Notes: a model not told the origin generated them from the sequence alone. Counted from the stretch's first letter, positions 1 through 9,301 are shown. The stretch: 53,364 nucleotides of DNA from Acidobacteria bacterium RIFCSPLOWO2_02_FULL_61_28 (GCA_001767035.1 MEKR01000188.1:1-53364), one strand, 5' to 3'. A program made the numbers and translations.

Positions 1-740
1 GGCGGGCGGCGTTCGTCGCGGACCACTTGCCCGTCCCGGATGTGCAGGATGCGAAAGGCATGGCTGGCGACGTCCGGCTCGTGCGTCACCACCAACAGCG
101 TATTGCCCTGCTCATGCAGGCGACTGAACAGTTTCAGAATTTCCGCGCCGGTGACCGAGTCGAGATTCCCGGTCGGCTCGTCGGCCAGGATGATGGAAGG
201 GTTGTTCACCAAGGCGCGCGCAATGGCTACCCGCTGCCGCTGCCCCCCCGAAAGCTCATTCGGACGATGGTTTGCCCGGTCGCCCAGCTCGACCATCTGC
301 AAGGCGTGCCGGGCCAACTCCCGCCGCTCGGCGGCCGGCACCCCGCGATAGATCAGAGGCAGCTCCACGTTGCCGAGCGCCGTCGCCCGCGGCAGCAGAT
401 TGAACGTCTGGAAAACGAATCCGATTTCGCGGTTCCGGATGCGCGCCAATTCGTCATCATCGAGCTCACTGACAAGCTGGTGATTGAGCCAGTAGCGGCC
501 CGTCGTGGGCGTATCCAGGCATCCGATCAAATTCATGAGGGTGGATTTGCCGGAGCCGGAAGGCCCCATGATCGCCACGTACTCGCCCCGCCCGATCTCG
601 AGATTCACGCCGCGCAACGCGTAAATTTCTTCCAAGCCCATCCGGTAGGTCTTCGACAGGTCCTCGGTCCGGATGAGTTTTTCGTTCTGCGCTTCCGCCG
701 GGCGCGGAAGCACTTCGCGGGAAGGGGTGCTCGAGGACAT
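1..740 (-). CDS. ABC transporter ATP-binding protein, MacB/LolD type (3' end outside window)
   Basis: ATPase subunit of a MacB/LolD-type ABC transporter, which drives export of substrates or lipoproteins from the inner membrane. Translating the complement gives Walker [10 protein letters not shown] at residues 59-67, a Q-loop ([10 protein letters not shown]), the signature LSGGQRQR, Walker B with [13 protein letters not shown], and the switch histidine in VVTHEP. The frame is open to base 1, so about 246 residues are present and only the end of the nucleotide-binding domain is missing. The start is the ATG at 740-738; it shares its A with the TGA stop of the upstream adaptor gene (TGATG), which implies translational coupling. 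In MacAB-type operons the permease comes next and would lie outside the window. Family is certain; substrate is unknown. Confidence 0.95.
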   Translation of the reverse strand, partial: MSSSTPSREVLPRPAEAQNEKLIRTEDLSKTYRMGLEEIYALRGVNLEIGRGEYVAIMGPSGSGKSTLMNLIGCLDTPTTGRYWLNHQLVSELDDDELARIRNREIGFVFQTFNLLPRATALGNVELPLIYRGVPAAERRELARHALQMVELGDRANHRPNELSGGQRQRVAIARALVNNPSIILADEPTGNLDSVTGAEILKLFSRLHEQGNTLLVVTHEPDVASHAFRILHIRDGQVVRDERRP

Positions 741-2170
741 CAGGACTGCCCGCCCGTCTCGCCGGGAGCGGAGTTGTCAACGCGGACCCGCTCGCCGGAC
801 TTCAGGGTTCGCAAGACCTCGTAGCTGCCGGTTACGATCTCATCGCCTTCCTGAAGCCCCGACAACACCTCGATGTCGGAAAGGCCGCTGATCCCGGTTT
901 GAACGGACTGGAATACGGCCCTGCTGTCACGAATCACGAAGACCCCTTCGAGGTCCTGTTGTCTCTGGGCATCGGAATCCGGAGGGGTGTCGGCGGCTTC
1001 GGTGACGTTCTCGCCTCCAGGCGGATCGAGATCGCGTTGCTGGCGGATGGTGAGCGCCTGGAGCGGAATCGCCAGAACGTTCTTCCGGGTTGCGGTGGTG
1101 ATTTCAGCCGTCGCCGAAAGGCCGGGGCGGAGGTTGGCCTCGGGATTCGCCAAGGTGATCACGACTTTGAAGTCCTTGGCTTGCTGGCTGGAGGTGGCGC
1201 TCTGGGCGGCCGCCAGGCCGGTCGAGCGGATCACTGCCGTGTTGCCGATCTCGGTCACCTGTCCGGAGAACGTGCGTTCCGGAAACGCGTCCACCTTCAC
1301 CTCCGCGGTCTGTTCGAGCCGGACGGCCGCGATGTCGGTCTCATCCACCATCACCTCGGTCGTGATGACGGAGAGGTCGGCAATCGTCATCAGCAGGCTG
1401 CCGGGCATGTTCTGCACGCCTACGACTGCATTCTCGCCCTCGCTGACCGGAAGATCGGTGACCACGCCGTCAATGGGGGCAACAATCGTATGCTTAGTCA
1501 GCGCATCGCTCACACGGTCGAGCACCGCCCGGGCGCGCCGGACTCGCTCCTGCGCGATCCGGGCTTGGGCGCGGGCTTGGTTCAACTGGGCCTGGGCTTG
1601 GGCGCTGCGCGCTTCCGCTTCCTCGACGGCGGCCACGGCCACGGAGTGTTCGGCATGGGCCTGCTCGAAGGCGGCCCGGGAAATCAACTGTTCTTCGTGG
1701 AGTGATTGGGCCCGCTCAAAGTCGCGCTTCGCGCGCTCGAGCTGTGCCCTGGCTCGCGCCAGCGCCGCCACGGCGGTCTTGCCATTGGCCTCCATGGACT
1801 CGACGGCGGCCTGCCCGCTCTCGACATCGGTCTCCGCCGCCGCCAACTCGGCTTGCTGGCCGCGCACGTCCGCCGCCGGCTGGATGGCCTCCAGGCGCGC
1901 CAGCAACTGCCCCTTGCGCACCCGGTCCCCTTCTTTCACGTAAATCCCGGTTATCTTCCCGAAGGCATTCGCGGTGATGTGCACATAGTCGCGGGGCCGC
2001 ACCTCGCCGGAAGCCATGACCACCGCGATCACATCCTGGCGGCGGACCCGAGTGGTCTGGACCGTCTTGGCGCCTCGCCGGTACCAAACAATCCCGGCCG
2101 CTGTCAGCAGGCCCGCGGCCACCAGGAAGGCCAACGGATAAATGATCCGCTTCTTCGTCTTCTGTGCCAT
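740..2170 (-). CDS. Efflux transporter periplasmic adaptor subunit (HlyD/MacA family)
   Basis: Membrane-fusion protein that links an inner-membrane exporter to an outer-membrane channel. The product (about 476 aa) begins MAQKTKKR, followed by one membrane anchor ([21 protein letters not shown]). Next comes the first half of a biotinyl-lipoyl-like domain ([18 protein letters not shown]), a long Ala/Glu/Arg-rich coiled-coil hairpin (residues about 95-235), the second lipoyl half ([18 protein letters not shown]) and beta-barrel regions. This order is diagnostic of MacA/HlyD adaptors. An upstream in-frame start at 2260 would add 30 Arg-rich residues before the anchor and would lie almost at the predicted transcription start, so the ATG at 2170 is preferred. 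It is coupled to the downstream ATPase gene by a one-base overlap. The substrate cannot be read from the sequence. Confidence 0.92.
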   Translation of the reverse strand: MAQKTKKRIIYPLAFLVAAGLLTAAGIVWYRRGAKTVQTTRVRRQDVIAVVMASGEVRPRDYVHITANAFGKITGIYVKEGDRVRKGQLLARLEAIQPAADVRGQQAELAAAETDVESGQAAVESMEANGKTAVAALARARAQLERAKRDFERAQSLHEEQLISRAAFEQAHAEHSVAVAAVEEAEARSAQAQAQLNQARAQARIAQERVRRARAVLDRVSDALTKHTIVAPIDGVVTDLPVSEGENAVVGVQNMPGSLLMTIADLSVITTEVMVDETDIAAVRLEQTAEVKVDAFPERTFSGQVTEIGNTAVIRSTGLAAAQSATSSQQAKDFKVVITLANPEANLRPGLSATAEITTATRKNVLAIPLQALTIRQQRDLDPPGGENVTEAADTPPDSDAQRQQDLEGVFVIRDSRAVFQSVQTGISGLSDIEVLSGLQEGDEIVTGSYEVLRTLKSGERVRVDNSAPGETGGQS

Positions 2171-2264
2171 GCGAGCGGCGGCAAGAAACCTTTCCCCGTC
2201 GCGCGATTCGACGCGGGGAGTCCTTACTCCTGCCAACCCATTCCTTTCCCGTGCTCCCAAGAAA

Positions 2265-2273
2265 ATTATAGCA
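2265..2273 (-). promoter_or_regulatory. Extended -10 promoter for the adaptor-ATPase operon
   Basis: The complement reads TGCTATAAT, a perfect extended -10 (TGn plus TATAAT). No good -35 lies 16-18 bp upstream, as is usual for extended -10 promoters. Transcription would start near 2258, giving a leader of about 90 nt before the ATG at 2170. Confidence 0.5.
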
Positions 2274-2399
2274 TCTGCGCGCGACCGTCCCCGCCCATTG
2301 GCCGAAGAAACAACACCCTGGAGCGAGTTTTCGGAAGAAATGCCACTCGGAAGGAGGCGACAGATAGCTTCCTGGGTCTCGGATTTGTGTCAGGAGATG

Positions 2400-2933
2400 T
2401 TAGAAAACGCCGGCCACGGGAAGGTCAAGGCCGGGAAAAAGCGGGCTTGCGACGGCTTCGCCGCAGGAGAACGTCCGGGTGAGTCGCAGCAGGCCGCCCT
2501 CGCGCGCGTAGAGTTCGATGGTCTGCGCCTCCGGGTCCACGAGCCAGCATTCCCGGACTCCAAACTGCGAGTACACCGCGAGCTTGCGGCGGCGGTCCTT
2601 CTCCAGGGTGCTGGAGGAAAGAACTTCGATCGTCAGGTCCGGCGCGCCTTCAATATGCTCTTTGACCGTATCGGGAATGCGCTCACAGCTCACAAACAGG
2701 ATGTCGGGCTGGAGCACGGTGTAGGGGTCGAAGATCGTGTCCACCGGCGAAACCAGCAGTAAGCCGAGCGAATGAGCCTCGACGTAGGTCAGCAGTTGCG
2801 CACACAGTCTCCCGACAATCCTCTGATGGCCCACGTTGGGCGAGGGCGTGATCACCAGTTCCCCGTCAAAGAGCTCGTACTGGTTGCGGCTCTCGGGCAG
2901 GAGGCGATACTGGGCGTAGGTCATTTTGGCCAT
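2400..2933 (-). CDS. Uma2 family protein (DUF820, PD-(D/E)xK-like nuclease fold)
   Basis: A 177-residue member of the Uma2/DUF820 family, which has a restriction-endonuclease-like fold; family members are abundant in cyanobacteria and acidobacteria, and their biological role is largely unknown. Visible family motifs are the N-terminal YELFDGELVITPSPNVGHQR, LQPDILFV, the core PDLTIEVLSSST followed by the lysine-bearing KDRRRKLAVYSQFGV, and WLVDP near the end. The Asp, Glu and Lys expected for the active site are all present, so the nuclease site may be intact. Length is normal. It is a single gene on the minus strand, about 110 bp from the next gene, with no toxin-antitoxin partner. Confidence 0.9.
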   Translation of the reverse strand: MAKMTYAQYRLLPESRNQYELFDGELVITPSPNVGHQRIVGRLCAQLLTYVEAHSLGLLLVSPVDTIFDPYTVLQPDILFVSCERIPDTVKEHIEGAPDLTIEVLSSSTLEKDRRRKLAVYSQFGVRECWLVDPEAQTIELYAREGGLLRLTRTFSCGEAVASPLFPGLDLPVAGVF

Positions 2934-3045
2934 CGTTTATTTCATCGGCAAATGCCCAGCAGTGGTTTACGGCCGAGGGGACAAATGGGCACCGGTCCCG
3001 GCAGGCCGGGACCCTTCCCCCGGCGGGGAGCGACGGGGCTGCCGT

Positions 3046-4125
3046 TTAGGAATCCCGGATCACCCAATTCTCCGGCGGCTTCGAGAACTGCGCCTCGATC
3101 AATTGTCCTTCGCCCCGTTCCAGGAGGCGGGTGACCGTAGCGGTTTCCAGGAAACTTCCGTCGTGGAAACTAATCGTCAACCCGGAATGAACGGGCAGAT
3201 GCTTTTTCAGGGAAAACCAGATGCGGTCCGCGGCGACCCGTTCCGTCAGCACGGATTCCTGGAAGGGTTGGCCTTCCCTGTCTATTCCTTTGACGCGAAG
3301 TTCCAGAGTTAATCCGACGCTCTTTTCCCGCCGCCCCAAGGCCGGATTCGCAGAAGAGGGGGAAGCGGGCGCGGCCTGCTCATCGTCCAGCAAGCGCTGC
3401 ACCTCGATCAAAATGTCTCCGGAAAGCCCCAGACTTTCCGAGGTGACTGCACGGGTTTGGAACACCGGGGGCGCGCTGTCAAAGTGTGCCTCGGCCCACT
3501 TCTCCAACTGGGTGCGGATACGAAAGCCGACGCCGGGCAGTTCCTGCCGCGTTACTTCTGGAAACACGAGAAGAAACGAATCCGGAGTCCACCGCAGCAG
3601 GGAATCTATCGGGCGCGAAAGACGCCGGATCTGGCGGACCAGCTCTTCGGTGAGGGGGCGCGTCTGCGGGTCGAGCGAGAGTTTGTGGAGGTTCGGGACG
3701 GTCATCTCCAGAAGCGAGATCGGGGAGTGCAACCGACTGGAGTAGCTGGCGTGGCGGAGCAGGATGTCCCGGCAGACTTCGGGGTGATGGAACTGCGTAA
3801 TGGGATCGAGCCGCCGCGCGCGCGTGATCGCTTCCTCTTCGAGCAATTGCTCAATGAGGCGGCGCTGGTAGCGGGTCGTCGTCCAACTCTTGCCCACCAA
3901 GTACCCGACGGTCAGCAGCATGAGGAGCACAAAGCCGCCCAGCAACTGGTTCGGGTTGTCCAGGACTTGCGCCAGAGCGACGCTTTGCCGGAGTTGGCCG
4001 TACACGATCACAGCTACGCCCGCGGTGAGCAACAAGATGAGGACAACGGCAAAAATCCGCACCGAGCGGCCCACCTTGAGCAGCGAGTCGCTGGTCAACC
4101 GTTCGATTCGATGGTTTTCATTCAT
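3046..4125 (-). CDS. Membrane protein with degenerate GGDEF domain and C-terminal PilZ-like domain
   Basis: A 359-residue inner-membrane signalling protein. Two membrane helices are visible at the N-terminus (about residues 20-42 and 60-77), followed by a short helix and a GGDEF-like domain beginning LDPITQFHHPEVCRDILL. The catalytic loop reads TPDSF instead of GG(D/E)EF, so diguanylate cyclase activity is not expected. The last 90 residues (VKGIDREGQPFQESVL to PPENWVIRD) resemble the PilZ domains of Acidobacteria but lack a clear RxxxR motif. The start at 4125 has an AGAAGGAG ribosome site and follows the HD-GYP regulator gene by 82 bp on the same strand, so the two probably form one cyclic-di-GMP operon. 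A role as a c-di-GMP sensor or scaffold is inference. Confidence 0.75.
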   Translation of the reverse strand: MNENHRIERLTSDSLLKVGRSVRIFAVVLILLLTAGVAVIVYGQLRQSVALAQVLDNPNQLLGGFVLLMLLTVGYLVGKSWTTTRYQRRLIEQLLEEEAITRARRLDPITQFHHPEVCRDILLRHASYSSRLHSPISLLEMTVPNLHKLSLDPQTRPLTEELVRQIRRLSRPIDSLLRWTPDSFLLVFPEVTRQELPGVGFRIRTQLEKWAEAHFDSAPPVFQTRAVTSESLGLSGDILIEVQRLLDDEQAAPASPSSANPALGRREKSVGLTLELRVKGIDREGQPFQESVLTERVAADRIWFSLKKHLPVHSGLTISFHDGSFLETATVTRLLERGEGQLIEAQFSKPPENWVIRDS

Positions 4126-4207
4126 AGCTGAAGTCTTCTCCTTCTGGGCCTTGCGACCCGTACCACCGATCTCTTGTCGCGGCTTGCAACCTTGGCTTCG
4201 ATGGCGG

Positions 4208-5290
4208 TCATGGCTGCTGCTTCTCAGCGGCGGGGATAGCCGGCGATGGCTCTTGGTCTGCCGCGTCCTCCAGAGGGACCGCTTCGAGCCCTTCCGTTTC
4301 CGCGATCTCCAGGAACGCCGCCACCACCTGAGGGTCAAAGAGCGTCCCGGCGCAGCGCCGCAACTCTTCCCGGCCGATGGCCGCGGATTGCCCCTTGCGA
4401 TACGGCCGGTCCTGCGTCAGGGCGTCATAGGAGTCGGCGACGGCGAAGATCCTTGCCCCCAGGCTGATCTGGTCTTCGCGCAGCGCGCGGGGGTAGCCGC
4501 TTCCCCCGTAGCGTTCATGGTGTTCGAGCACAATGCGGGCAGCTCCTTCCAGGCCGGGAATGCCCGCCACGATGCGGTATCCGGCTTCCACGTGATTCTT
4601 CATTACGCTATATTCCTTATCGGTCAACGGACCCGGTTTCAATAGGATTCGGTCCGGAACCACCACTTTCCCAATGTCGTGCAGCAAGGCCCCGAGCCGC
4701 AGGGCTTCCTCCTCTTCGGCGCTCAAGCCCATCCGCTCGGCGAGGCGGCAGGCATAGCCCGTCACGCGCCGCACGTGCGCAAACGTCTCCGCATCCCGCA
4801 TCCGCTGCATCTGGGCGAAGGCCTCGGCAATCAACCCCATCATGGCCTGGTTGTGATTGGCGAACTCGTTCAGCAGACCTTGCACGCGCAGCAGCTCCTG
4901 CTCGGTCTTGCGCTGCACTTGCTTCTTGGAGACGGCTTGCTGGACCGAGCGCTCCGCGGTGCTGAAATCGAGCGGCTTAAGCAGGAAGTCGGAAGCCCCG
5001 GACCGCAAGGCCTCGATAGCAACCTCGGCACTTGCCCTTCCGCTCATCAGAACCACCGCCGTTTCCGGATGCGTCTCCAGCACAGTGCGCGCAACTTCCA
5101 GGCCGTCCACGCCAGCCATTCCCACGTCGCTCAACACGGCCTGGGAAGGGCTCTCGCGGAATATGCAGAGTGCCGCTTCGCCGCTCGGCGCCGTGCGGCA
5201 TTGGTATCCCCGCCGCGCGAACAACTCCGCCATCCCATCCCGAATCCCCGACTCATCGTCCACGACCAAGATGCTTTGCTGCTCCAACAT
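4208..5290 (-). CDS. Response regulator with REC and HD-GYP domains (c-di-GMP phosphodiesterase)
   Basis: A 360-residue two-component regulator. Residues 1-120 form a receiver domain (VVDDE, phosphoacceptor Asp55 in LSDVGMAG, Lys105 in LLKPLD). Residues about 165-330 form an HD-GYP domain with HDIGK (204-208), HVEAGYRI and HHERYGGSGYP (257-267), then VADSYDALTQDRPYR. HD-GYP domains hydrolyse cyclic-di-GMP; the Asp that often precedes G(S/T)GYP is Gly here, but GYP itself is intact. The ATG at 5290 follows GGAGGAAG at good spacing; the frame extends upstream to 5491 but that extension is not family-like. The C-terminal 30 residues are low-complexity and acidic. No histidine kinase gene is adjacent. 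Confidence 0.93.
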   Translation of the reverse strand: MLEQQSILVVDDESGIRDGMAELFARRGYQCRTAPSGEAALCIFRESPSQAVLSDVGMAGVDGLEVARTVLETHPETAVVLMSGRASAEVAIEALRSGASDFLLKPLDFSTAERSVQQAVSKKQVQRKTEQELLRVQGLLNEFANHNQAMMGLIAEAFAQMQRMRDAETFAHVRRVTGYACRLAERMGLSAEEEEALRLGALLHDIGKVVVPDRILLKPGPLTDKEYSVMKNHVEAGYRIVAGIPGLEGAARIVLEHHERYGGSGYPRALREDQISLGARIFAVADSYDALTQDRPYRKGQSAAIGREELRRCAGTLFDPQVVAAFLEIAETEGLEAVPLEDAADQEPSPAIPAAEKQQP

Positions 5291-5903
5291 AGCCTCGCTT
5301 CCTCCGCACTGCGACAGAGGGTCCTCGCACTCCAAATACCAATGGGGGAGATCACGATAAGTAACTAATATTAAATAGGTTACAAATGCATATTCCGCCG
5401 AAGAGCCAAACCGTCCGAAGGCGGGTCGGGCTTCCAGGAGAAACGGCAGTATCCTGTTAAGTATAAGTTTATCAATCAGATAGTTGGCCATCAGAGGAGT
5501 AGATCGGGGCCATTCGGTCTCCTTCTCGACTGTTCAGTTTTTGACATGCGGGGCAAACTCCCGGCGGGCAGGAGCCTCTTCCATCGCCTGGCCGGAAAGA
5601 ACCGAAGAGGGTGGTTTGTGGCCTAAACTACTAGGACTTCACCCCGATTTCCTCTTTTTATCTTCAAGAAGTCCCATAAGTATTAGTCCCAATATAGATT
5701 CTCTTTGGCGAAAGATTTTTTCGCTCCTGCCGCTTTGGGCAGGAGTATAATTGCCTCCGCTGTTCTCAGTTCCAGCGCGAACACGGCGAACTCATGCTCC
5801 AGCTCAACAGCAAGAAATAAGAAACTTTCTCGGTCTCCTGGGCGGGAAGGAATCCGAGCCGCGACCGTGAGGGAGCGGACAATCCGGCCGCCAACGAGGA
5901 ACC
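5291..5903. other. Intergenic region between divergent genes, with AT-rich promoter zone
   Basis: No convincing gene. The part next to the HD-GYP regulator (5350-5400) is markedly AT-rich for this genome and holds its probable promoter. A short frame at 5484-5750 has no coding features. Near the right end, 5851-5878 carries a copy of the dispersed repeat that begins AATCCGAGCCGCGACC and continues GTGAGGGAGCGG. The same family occurs inside the gene that follows and at 24139-24235. Confidence 0.5.
5357..5385 (-). promoter_or_regulatory. Possible sigma70-type promoter for the HD-GYP regulator gene
   Basis: On the minus strand TTGTAA (5385-5380) is followed after 16-17 bp by TACTTA/ACTTAT, inside an AT-rich patch about 70 bp upstream of the ATG at 5290. 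The match to consensus is only moderate. Confidence 0.3.
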
Positions 5904-8900
5904 ATGAGGAAAACGCCTGTCGCTGTTTGCTTCTCGTTGCTCGTTGTCGTAGCGACCATCTTCACGCAAGTCCCCAAAGGACAGGAGTCAGAAGTCAGGA
6001 GTCAGAAGTCAGAATCAGAGCCGCGACCCGTTCGGCAAGCTCAGGGCAGGCCGCAAGGGAGCGGTGGTTCTGAATCCGCGACCGTGAGCGAGCGGCCGGA
6101 AGTCGGCAAGCAGCTCGTTTTGGAAACCTACGGGCGATTGCCGCTGAGCTTTGAAGCGAACCACGGCCAGACCGACGGTAGCGTGAAGTTTCTCTCGCGC
6201 GGCAACGGCTACACGCTGTTCCTGACCGCGAACGAAGCAGTGCTAACGCTTCGCAGGAGTCAGGAGTCAGAAGTCAGGAGTCAGAATCAGAGCCCCGACC
6301 GCGAGGGAGGGGGCATTCATCCGAGCCGCACCAATCCGAGCAGTGCGCGCCTGCCCCGAGCGGAGTCGAGGGGTCAGCGAGTGGGCTATCCCCAGGTTAC
6401 GCAGATTCCCCCGATTGTCATCCCGAGGAGCGTTAGCGACGAGGGACCTGTACGTTCTTCACCATCTGTGCCATCTGCGAAATCTGCGGACCTGTACCGG
6501 CTTGCTGTGGATGAAACGGCGGTGCTGCGCATGAAGCTGGTCGGCGCGAATCCAAACCCGGCGGTAACGGGCCTCGCCGAACTGTCCGGCAAGAGCAACT
6601 ACTTCATTGGGAACGACCCCTCGAAGTGGCGCACCAACGTCCCCACTTACGCAAAGGTGAAGTATGAGGATGTCTACCCCGGCATTGACCTGGTCTATTA
6701 CGGCGCACCAGCCCCGGCTGGCCGGGGCCAGCGCCAACTCGAATACGACTTCGTGGTTGCTCCCGGCGCGGACCCACGCGCTATCACGCTCGACTTTGCG
6801 GGCGCGCAGCGAATGGAAATTGATCCGCAGGGCGAGTTGGCGCTCCAGACAAGCGCGGGTGAAGTCCGCTTGCACAAGCCTGTCGTGTATCAGGAGGTCG
6901 GCGGCATTAGGCAGATGGTGGACGGCCATTATGTGCGGAGGGGCAAAGAGGTCGTGGGCTTTGCGGTCGCCTCCTACGATCCGCGCCATCCTCTGATCAT
7001 TGACCCCGTGTTGGTTTACTCCACCTACTTGGGCGGGAGCGGCAACGACAGGGGCTTTGGCATTGCGGTGGATACTTCGGGAAACGCCTATGTGACGGGC
7101 GATACCCAATCGGCCACTTTCCCCGGAACCAGTGCCAGTTCCTTCCAGGCTGCTATCGACGGCGGCCTAGATGCCTTTATAACGAAGCTGAATGCGGCGG
7201 GCAGTTCCCTGGTCTATTCCACCTACCTGGGCGGGAGCGGCTCTACCAGTGGCAACGGCATCGCGGTGGATTCTTTGGGCAACGCCTATGTGACGGGCTG
7301 GACCGAGTCGGGCAACTTCCCCGGAACCAGTTCCAGTCCCATCCAGTCTGCTTTCGCTGGAGTCCAAGACGCCTTTGTGACAAAGCTGAATGCCGCTGGT
7401 AGCGCTTTGGTCTACTCCACCTACCTGGGCGGGAGCAGCGGAGAGAACTACCACCCACAAGCGGGCATCGCCGTGGACCCCTCGGGCAACGCCTATGTGA
7501 CGGGCACTACCTTTTCGAGGGACTTTCCCCTGGTCAATGCTTTCCAGCCCGCTTACGGCGGCAGCTGGGACGCCTTTGTGGCAAAGCTGAATCCTGCGGG
7601 CTCCGCTCTGGTTTACTCCACCTACCTGGGCGGGAGCGGCACCGACAAGGGCTTTGGCATTGCGGTGGATTCTTCGGGCAACGCCTATGTGACGGGCGGG
7701 ACCGGTTCGACCAACTTTCCCACGGCCAATGCCTTGCAGGCCGCTTTTGCAGGCGGCGCCCCGGATGCTTTTTCGGGCGCTGATGCCTTTGTGACGAAGC
7801 TGAATGCCGCCGGCAGCGCTCTGGTCTATTCCACCTACCTGGGTGGGAGCAGCGTCGACCAGGGCAACGGCATTGCGGTGGACTCCACCGGCAACGCCTA
7901 TGTGACGGGCGACACCCTTTCGGGCAATTTCCCGACGGCCAATGCCTTTCAGTCCACTCTTCGCGGCCACTATAACGCCTTTGTGACGAAGCTGAACGCG
8001 GCCGGCACCGCTCTGGTTTATTCTACCTACCTGGGCGGGGGCGCCGAAGGTGGCCACGGCATCGCCGTGGACTCCGCCGGCAACGCCTACGTGACGGGGA
8101 CCACGTTCGGTTCCACCGATTTTCCCACCGCGAACGCTTTCCAGGCAGCGCTTGGCGGCGCCGACGACGCCTTTGCGGCGAAGCTCGATACCAACGCTAC
8201 CGGCGTTGCCTCCCTGGTCTACTCCACCTACCTGGGCGGGAACAGCTTTGAAGAGAGATCTAGCATTGCGGTGGACTCCTCCGGCAACGCCTATGTGACG
8301 GGCTATACCACTTCGGCCAATTTCCCCACAGCGAATGCTTTCCAGGCAGCGTTTGGCGGTAGCACCGACGCTTTTGTATCAAAAATATTTTGTCAGCCCC
8401 CCAACAGCCCGCCCGTTATCACCAGTGTGAGCGGACCGACCAGCCCGATTGCGCTAGGCAACGCTGCGACCGTATCCGCAAACTTCACTGACGCTGACGC
8501 CCAGGACACGCATACCTGTACCTTTGCCTGGGACGATAGCAGCTCGAGCCCAGGCGCTGTTACAGAGCCGACGACTAGCATCCCCGGCCAGTGCATGGCA
8601 TCGCATACCTACGCCACCGCCGGTGTTTACGCTGTTGCAATCACGGTCACCGACAACAGCGGGGCCAGCGCCTCCACCACGTTCGAGTCCGTGGTGATCT
8701 TTGCCGCGAACGCCGGCTTCATTACCGGGGGCGGCTGGATTAACTCACCCGCGAGTGCTTATGCGGCCAACCGGAGCTTGAGTGGGAAAGCGAATTTCGG
8801 CTTTGTCTCGAAATACCAGAAGGGCGCGAACACGCCCACGGGTCAAACCGAATTCCAGTTCCCAGCCGCTAATTTCAACTTCCACAGCAGTGTTTGCGAA

Positions 8901-9155
8901 TGGCTGGTCGTGGCCGGGGCAATGGCGCAGTACAAAGGAAGCGGCACCGTCAACGGCGCGGGCAACTACGGCTTCCTGCTGACGGCGACTGATCGTCAAT
9001 TGCCCGTTGGCGGAGGGGTAGATAAGTTTCGGATCAAGATTTGGAACAAGGCGACCAACGCGGTGATTTACGACAACGTCGGAGGCTCAGACGACATAGA
9101 CTCGGCCAATCCGCAGGCGATCAGCGGCGGGAGCATCGTCATCCACAATCAGTAG
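5904..9155 (+). CDS. Secreted SBBP beta-propeller protein with PKD and C-terminal domain
   Basis: A 1083-residue exoprotein. A signal peptide (MRKTPVAVCFSLLVVVATIF) follows a GAGGAA ribosome site. A DUF7948-type domain (FEANHGQTDGSVKFLSRGNG to LEYDFVVAPGADP) spans roughly residues 75-345. Seven SBBP repeats follow, each with YSTYLGG, GIAVD and GNAYVTG (bases 7014-8390), enough for a seven-bladed propeller. Then come a PKD-like domain (about residues 833-935) and a C-terminal module starting GGGWI, similar to the post-COAP-1 domain. Residues 27-70 and about 115-195 are not family sequence: they are translated repetitive DNA inserted in frame (5983-6095 and 6255-6490). The function is probably extracellular adhesion or scaffolding; no catalytic motif was seen. 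The gene faces the cytochrome gene at 9400 and ends at a block of seven-base repeats. Confidence 0.9.
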   Translation: MRKTPVAVCFSLLVVVATIFTQVPKGQESEVRSQKSESEPRPVRQAQGRPQGSGGSESATVSERPEVGKQLVLETYGRLPLSFEANHGQTDGSVKFLSRGNGYTLFLTANEAVLTLRRSQESEVRSQNQSPDREGGGIHPSRTNPSSARLPRAESRGQRVGYPQVTQIPPIVIPRSVSDEGPVRSSPSVPSAKSADLYRLAVDETAVLRMKLVGANPNPAVTGLAELSGKSNYFIGNDPSKWRTNVPTYAKVKYEDVYPGIDLVYYGAPAPAGRGQRQLEYDFVVAPGADPRAITLDFAGAQRMEIDPQGELALQTSAGEVRLHKPVVYQEVGGIRQMVDGHYVRRGKEVVGFAVASYDPRHPLIIDPVLVYSTYLGGSGNDRGFGIAVDTSGNAYVTGDTQSATFPGTSASSFQAAIDGGLDAFITKLNAAGSSLVYSTYLGGSGSTSGNGIAVDSLGNAYVTGWTESGNFPGTSSSPIQSAFAGVQDAFVTKLNAAGSALVYSTYLGGSSGENYHPQAGIAVDPSGNAYVTGTTFSRDFPLVNAFQPAYGGSWDAFVAKLNPAGSALVYSTYLGGSGTDKGFGIAVDSSGNAYVTGGTGSTNFPTANALQAAFAGGAPDAFSGADAFVTKLNAAGSALVYSTYLGGSSVDQGNGIAVDSTGNAYVTGDTLSGNFPTANAFQSTLRGHYNAFVTKLNAAGTALVYSTYLGGGAEGGHGIAVDSAGNAYVTGTTFGSTDFPTANAFQAALGGADDAFAAKLDTNATGVASLVYSTYLGGNSFEERSSIAVDSSGNAYVTGYTTSANFPTANAFQAAFGGSTDAFVSKIFCQPPNSPPVITSVSGPTSPIALGNAATVSANFTDADAQDTHTCTFAWDDSSSSPGAVTEPTTSIPGQCMASHTYATAGVYAVAITVTDNSGASASTTFESVVIFAANAGFITGGGWINSPASAYAANRSLSGKANFGFVSKYQKGANTPTGQTEFQFPAANFNFHSSVCEWLVVAGAMAQYKGSGTVNGAGNYGFLLTATDRQLPVGGGVDKFRIKIWNKATNAVIYDNVGGSDDIDSANPQAISGGSIVIHNQ
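5983..6095 (+). repeat. Seven-base tandem repeat plus composite dispersed repeat, inside the SBBP gene
   Basis: 5983-6010 is AGGAGTC and AGAAGTC alternating (four units), with a partial fifth. It is followed at 6018-6095 by a composite repeat containing GGGCAGGCCGCAAGGGAGCG and CGACCGTGAGCGAGCGG. A closely similar block lies at 24157-24235 inside the unrelated M28-like gene. All of it is translated in frame just after the signal peptide. Confidence 0.85.
6255..6490 (+). repeat. Mosaic of dispersed repeats inside the SBBP gene
   Basis: In order: seven-base units AGGAGTC/AGAAGTC (6255-6288); a degenerate copy of the GAGCCGCGACCG repeat (from 6288); CCTGCCCCGAGCGGAGTCGA plus GGGG (6350-6373); a block at 6417-6448 beginning GTCATCCCGAGGAGCG, repeated in inverse at 42307-42337; and ATCTGTGCCATCTGCGAAA-type sequence (6467-6490). 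The whole stretch stays open and splits the DUF7948-like domain. Confidence 0.75.
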
Positions 9156-9158
9156 GGG

Positions 9159-9226
9159 AGTGGTGAGTAGTGAGTGGAGAGTAGGGGAAAACGGGGAACA
9201 GGGAACAGGGAACAGGGAACAGGGAA
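9159..9226 (+). repeat. Two adjoining seven-base tandem repeat arrays
   Basis: AGTGGTG-type units (four, 9159-9186) are followed by GGGAACA (4.7 perfect units, 9194-9226). They start four bases after the stop codon of the SBBP gene. Confidence 0.85.
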
Positions 9227-9266
9227 GAACAACCCCATTCCCCACTCCCTATTCTCCTAGATTGCC

Positions 9267-9292
9267 CGCTTGCTTACGCGCGCGGCTCGGAT
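9267..9292 (-). repeat. Dispersed repeat copy (26 bp, identical at 44862-44887)
   Basis: The 26 bases beginning CGCTTGCTTACGCGCGCGGC and ending TCGGAT recur exactly at 44862-44887. The reverse complement resembles the repeat family that begins ATCCGAGCCGCGACCG, found at 5851, 6073 and 24208. Confidence 0.7.
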
Positions 9293-9301
9293 GATAAGAA
9301 C

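Noticed and set aside
5484..5750. 88-codon frame in the region upstream of the SBBP gene
   Set aside because: No ribosome site, no recognisable domain and irregular composition; it probably results from chance.
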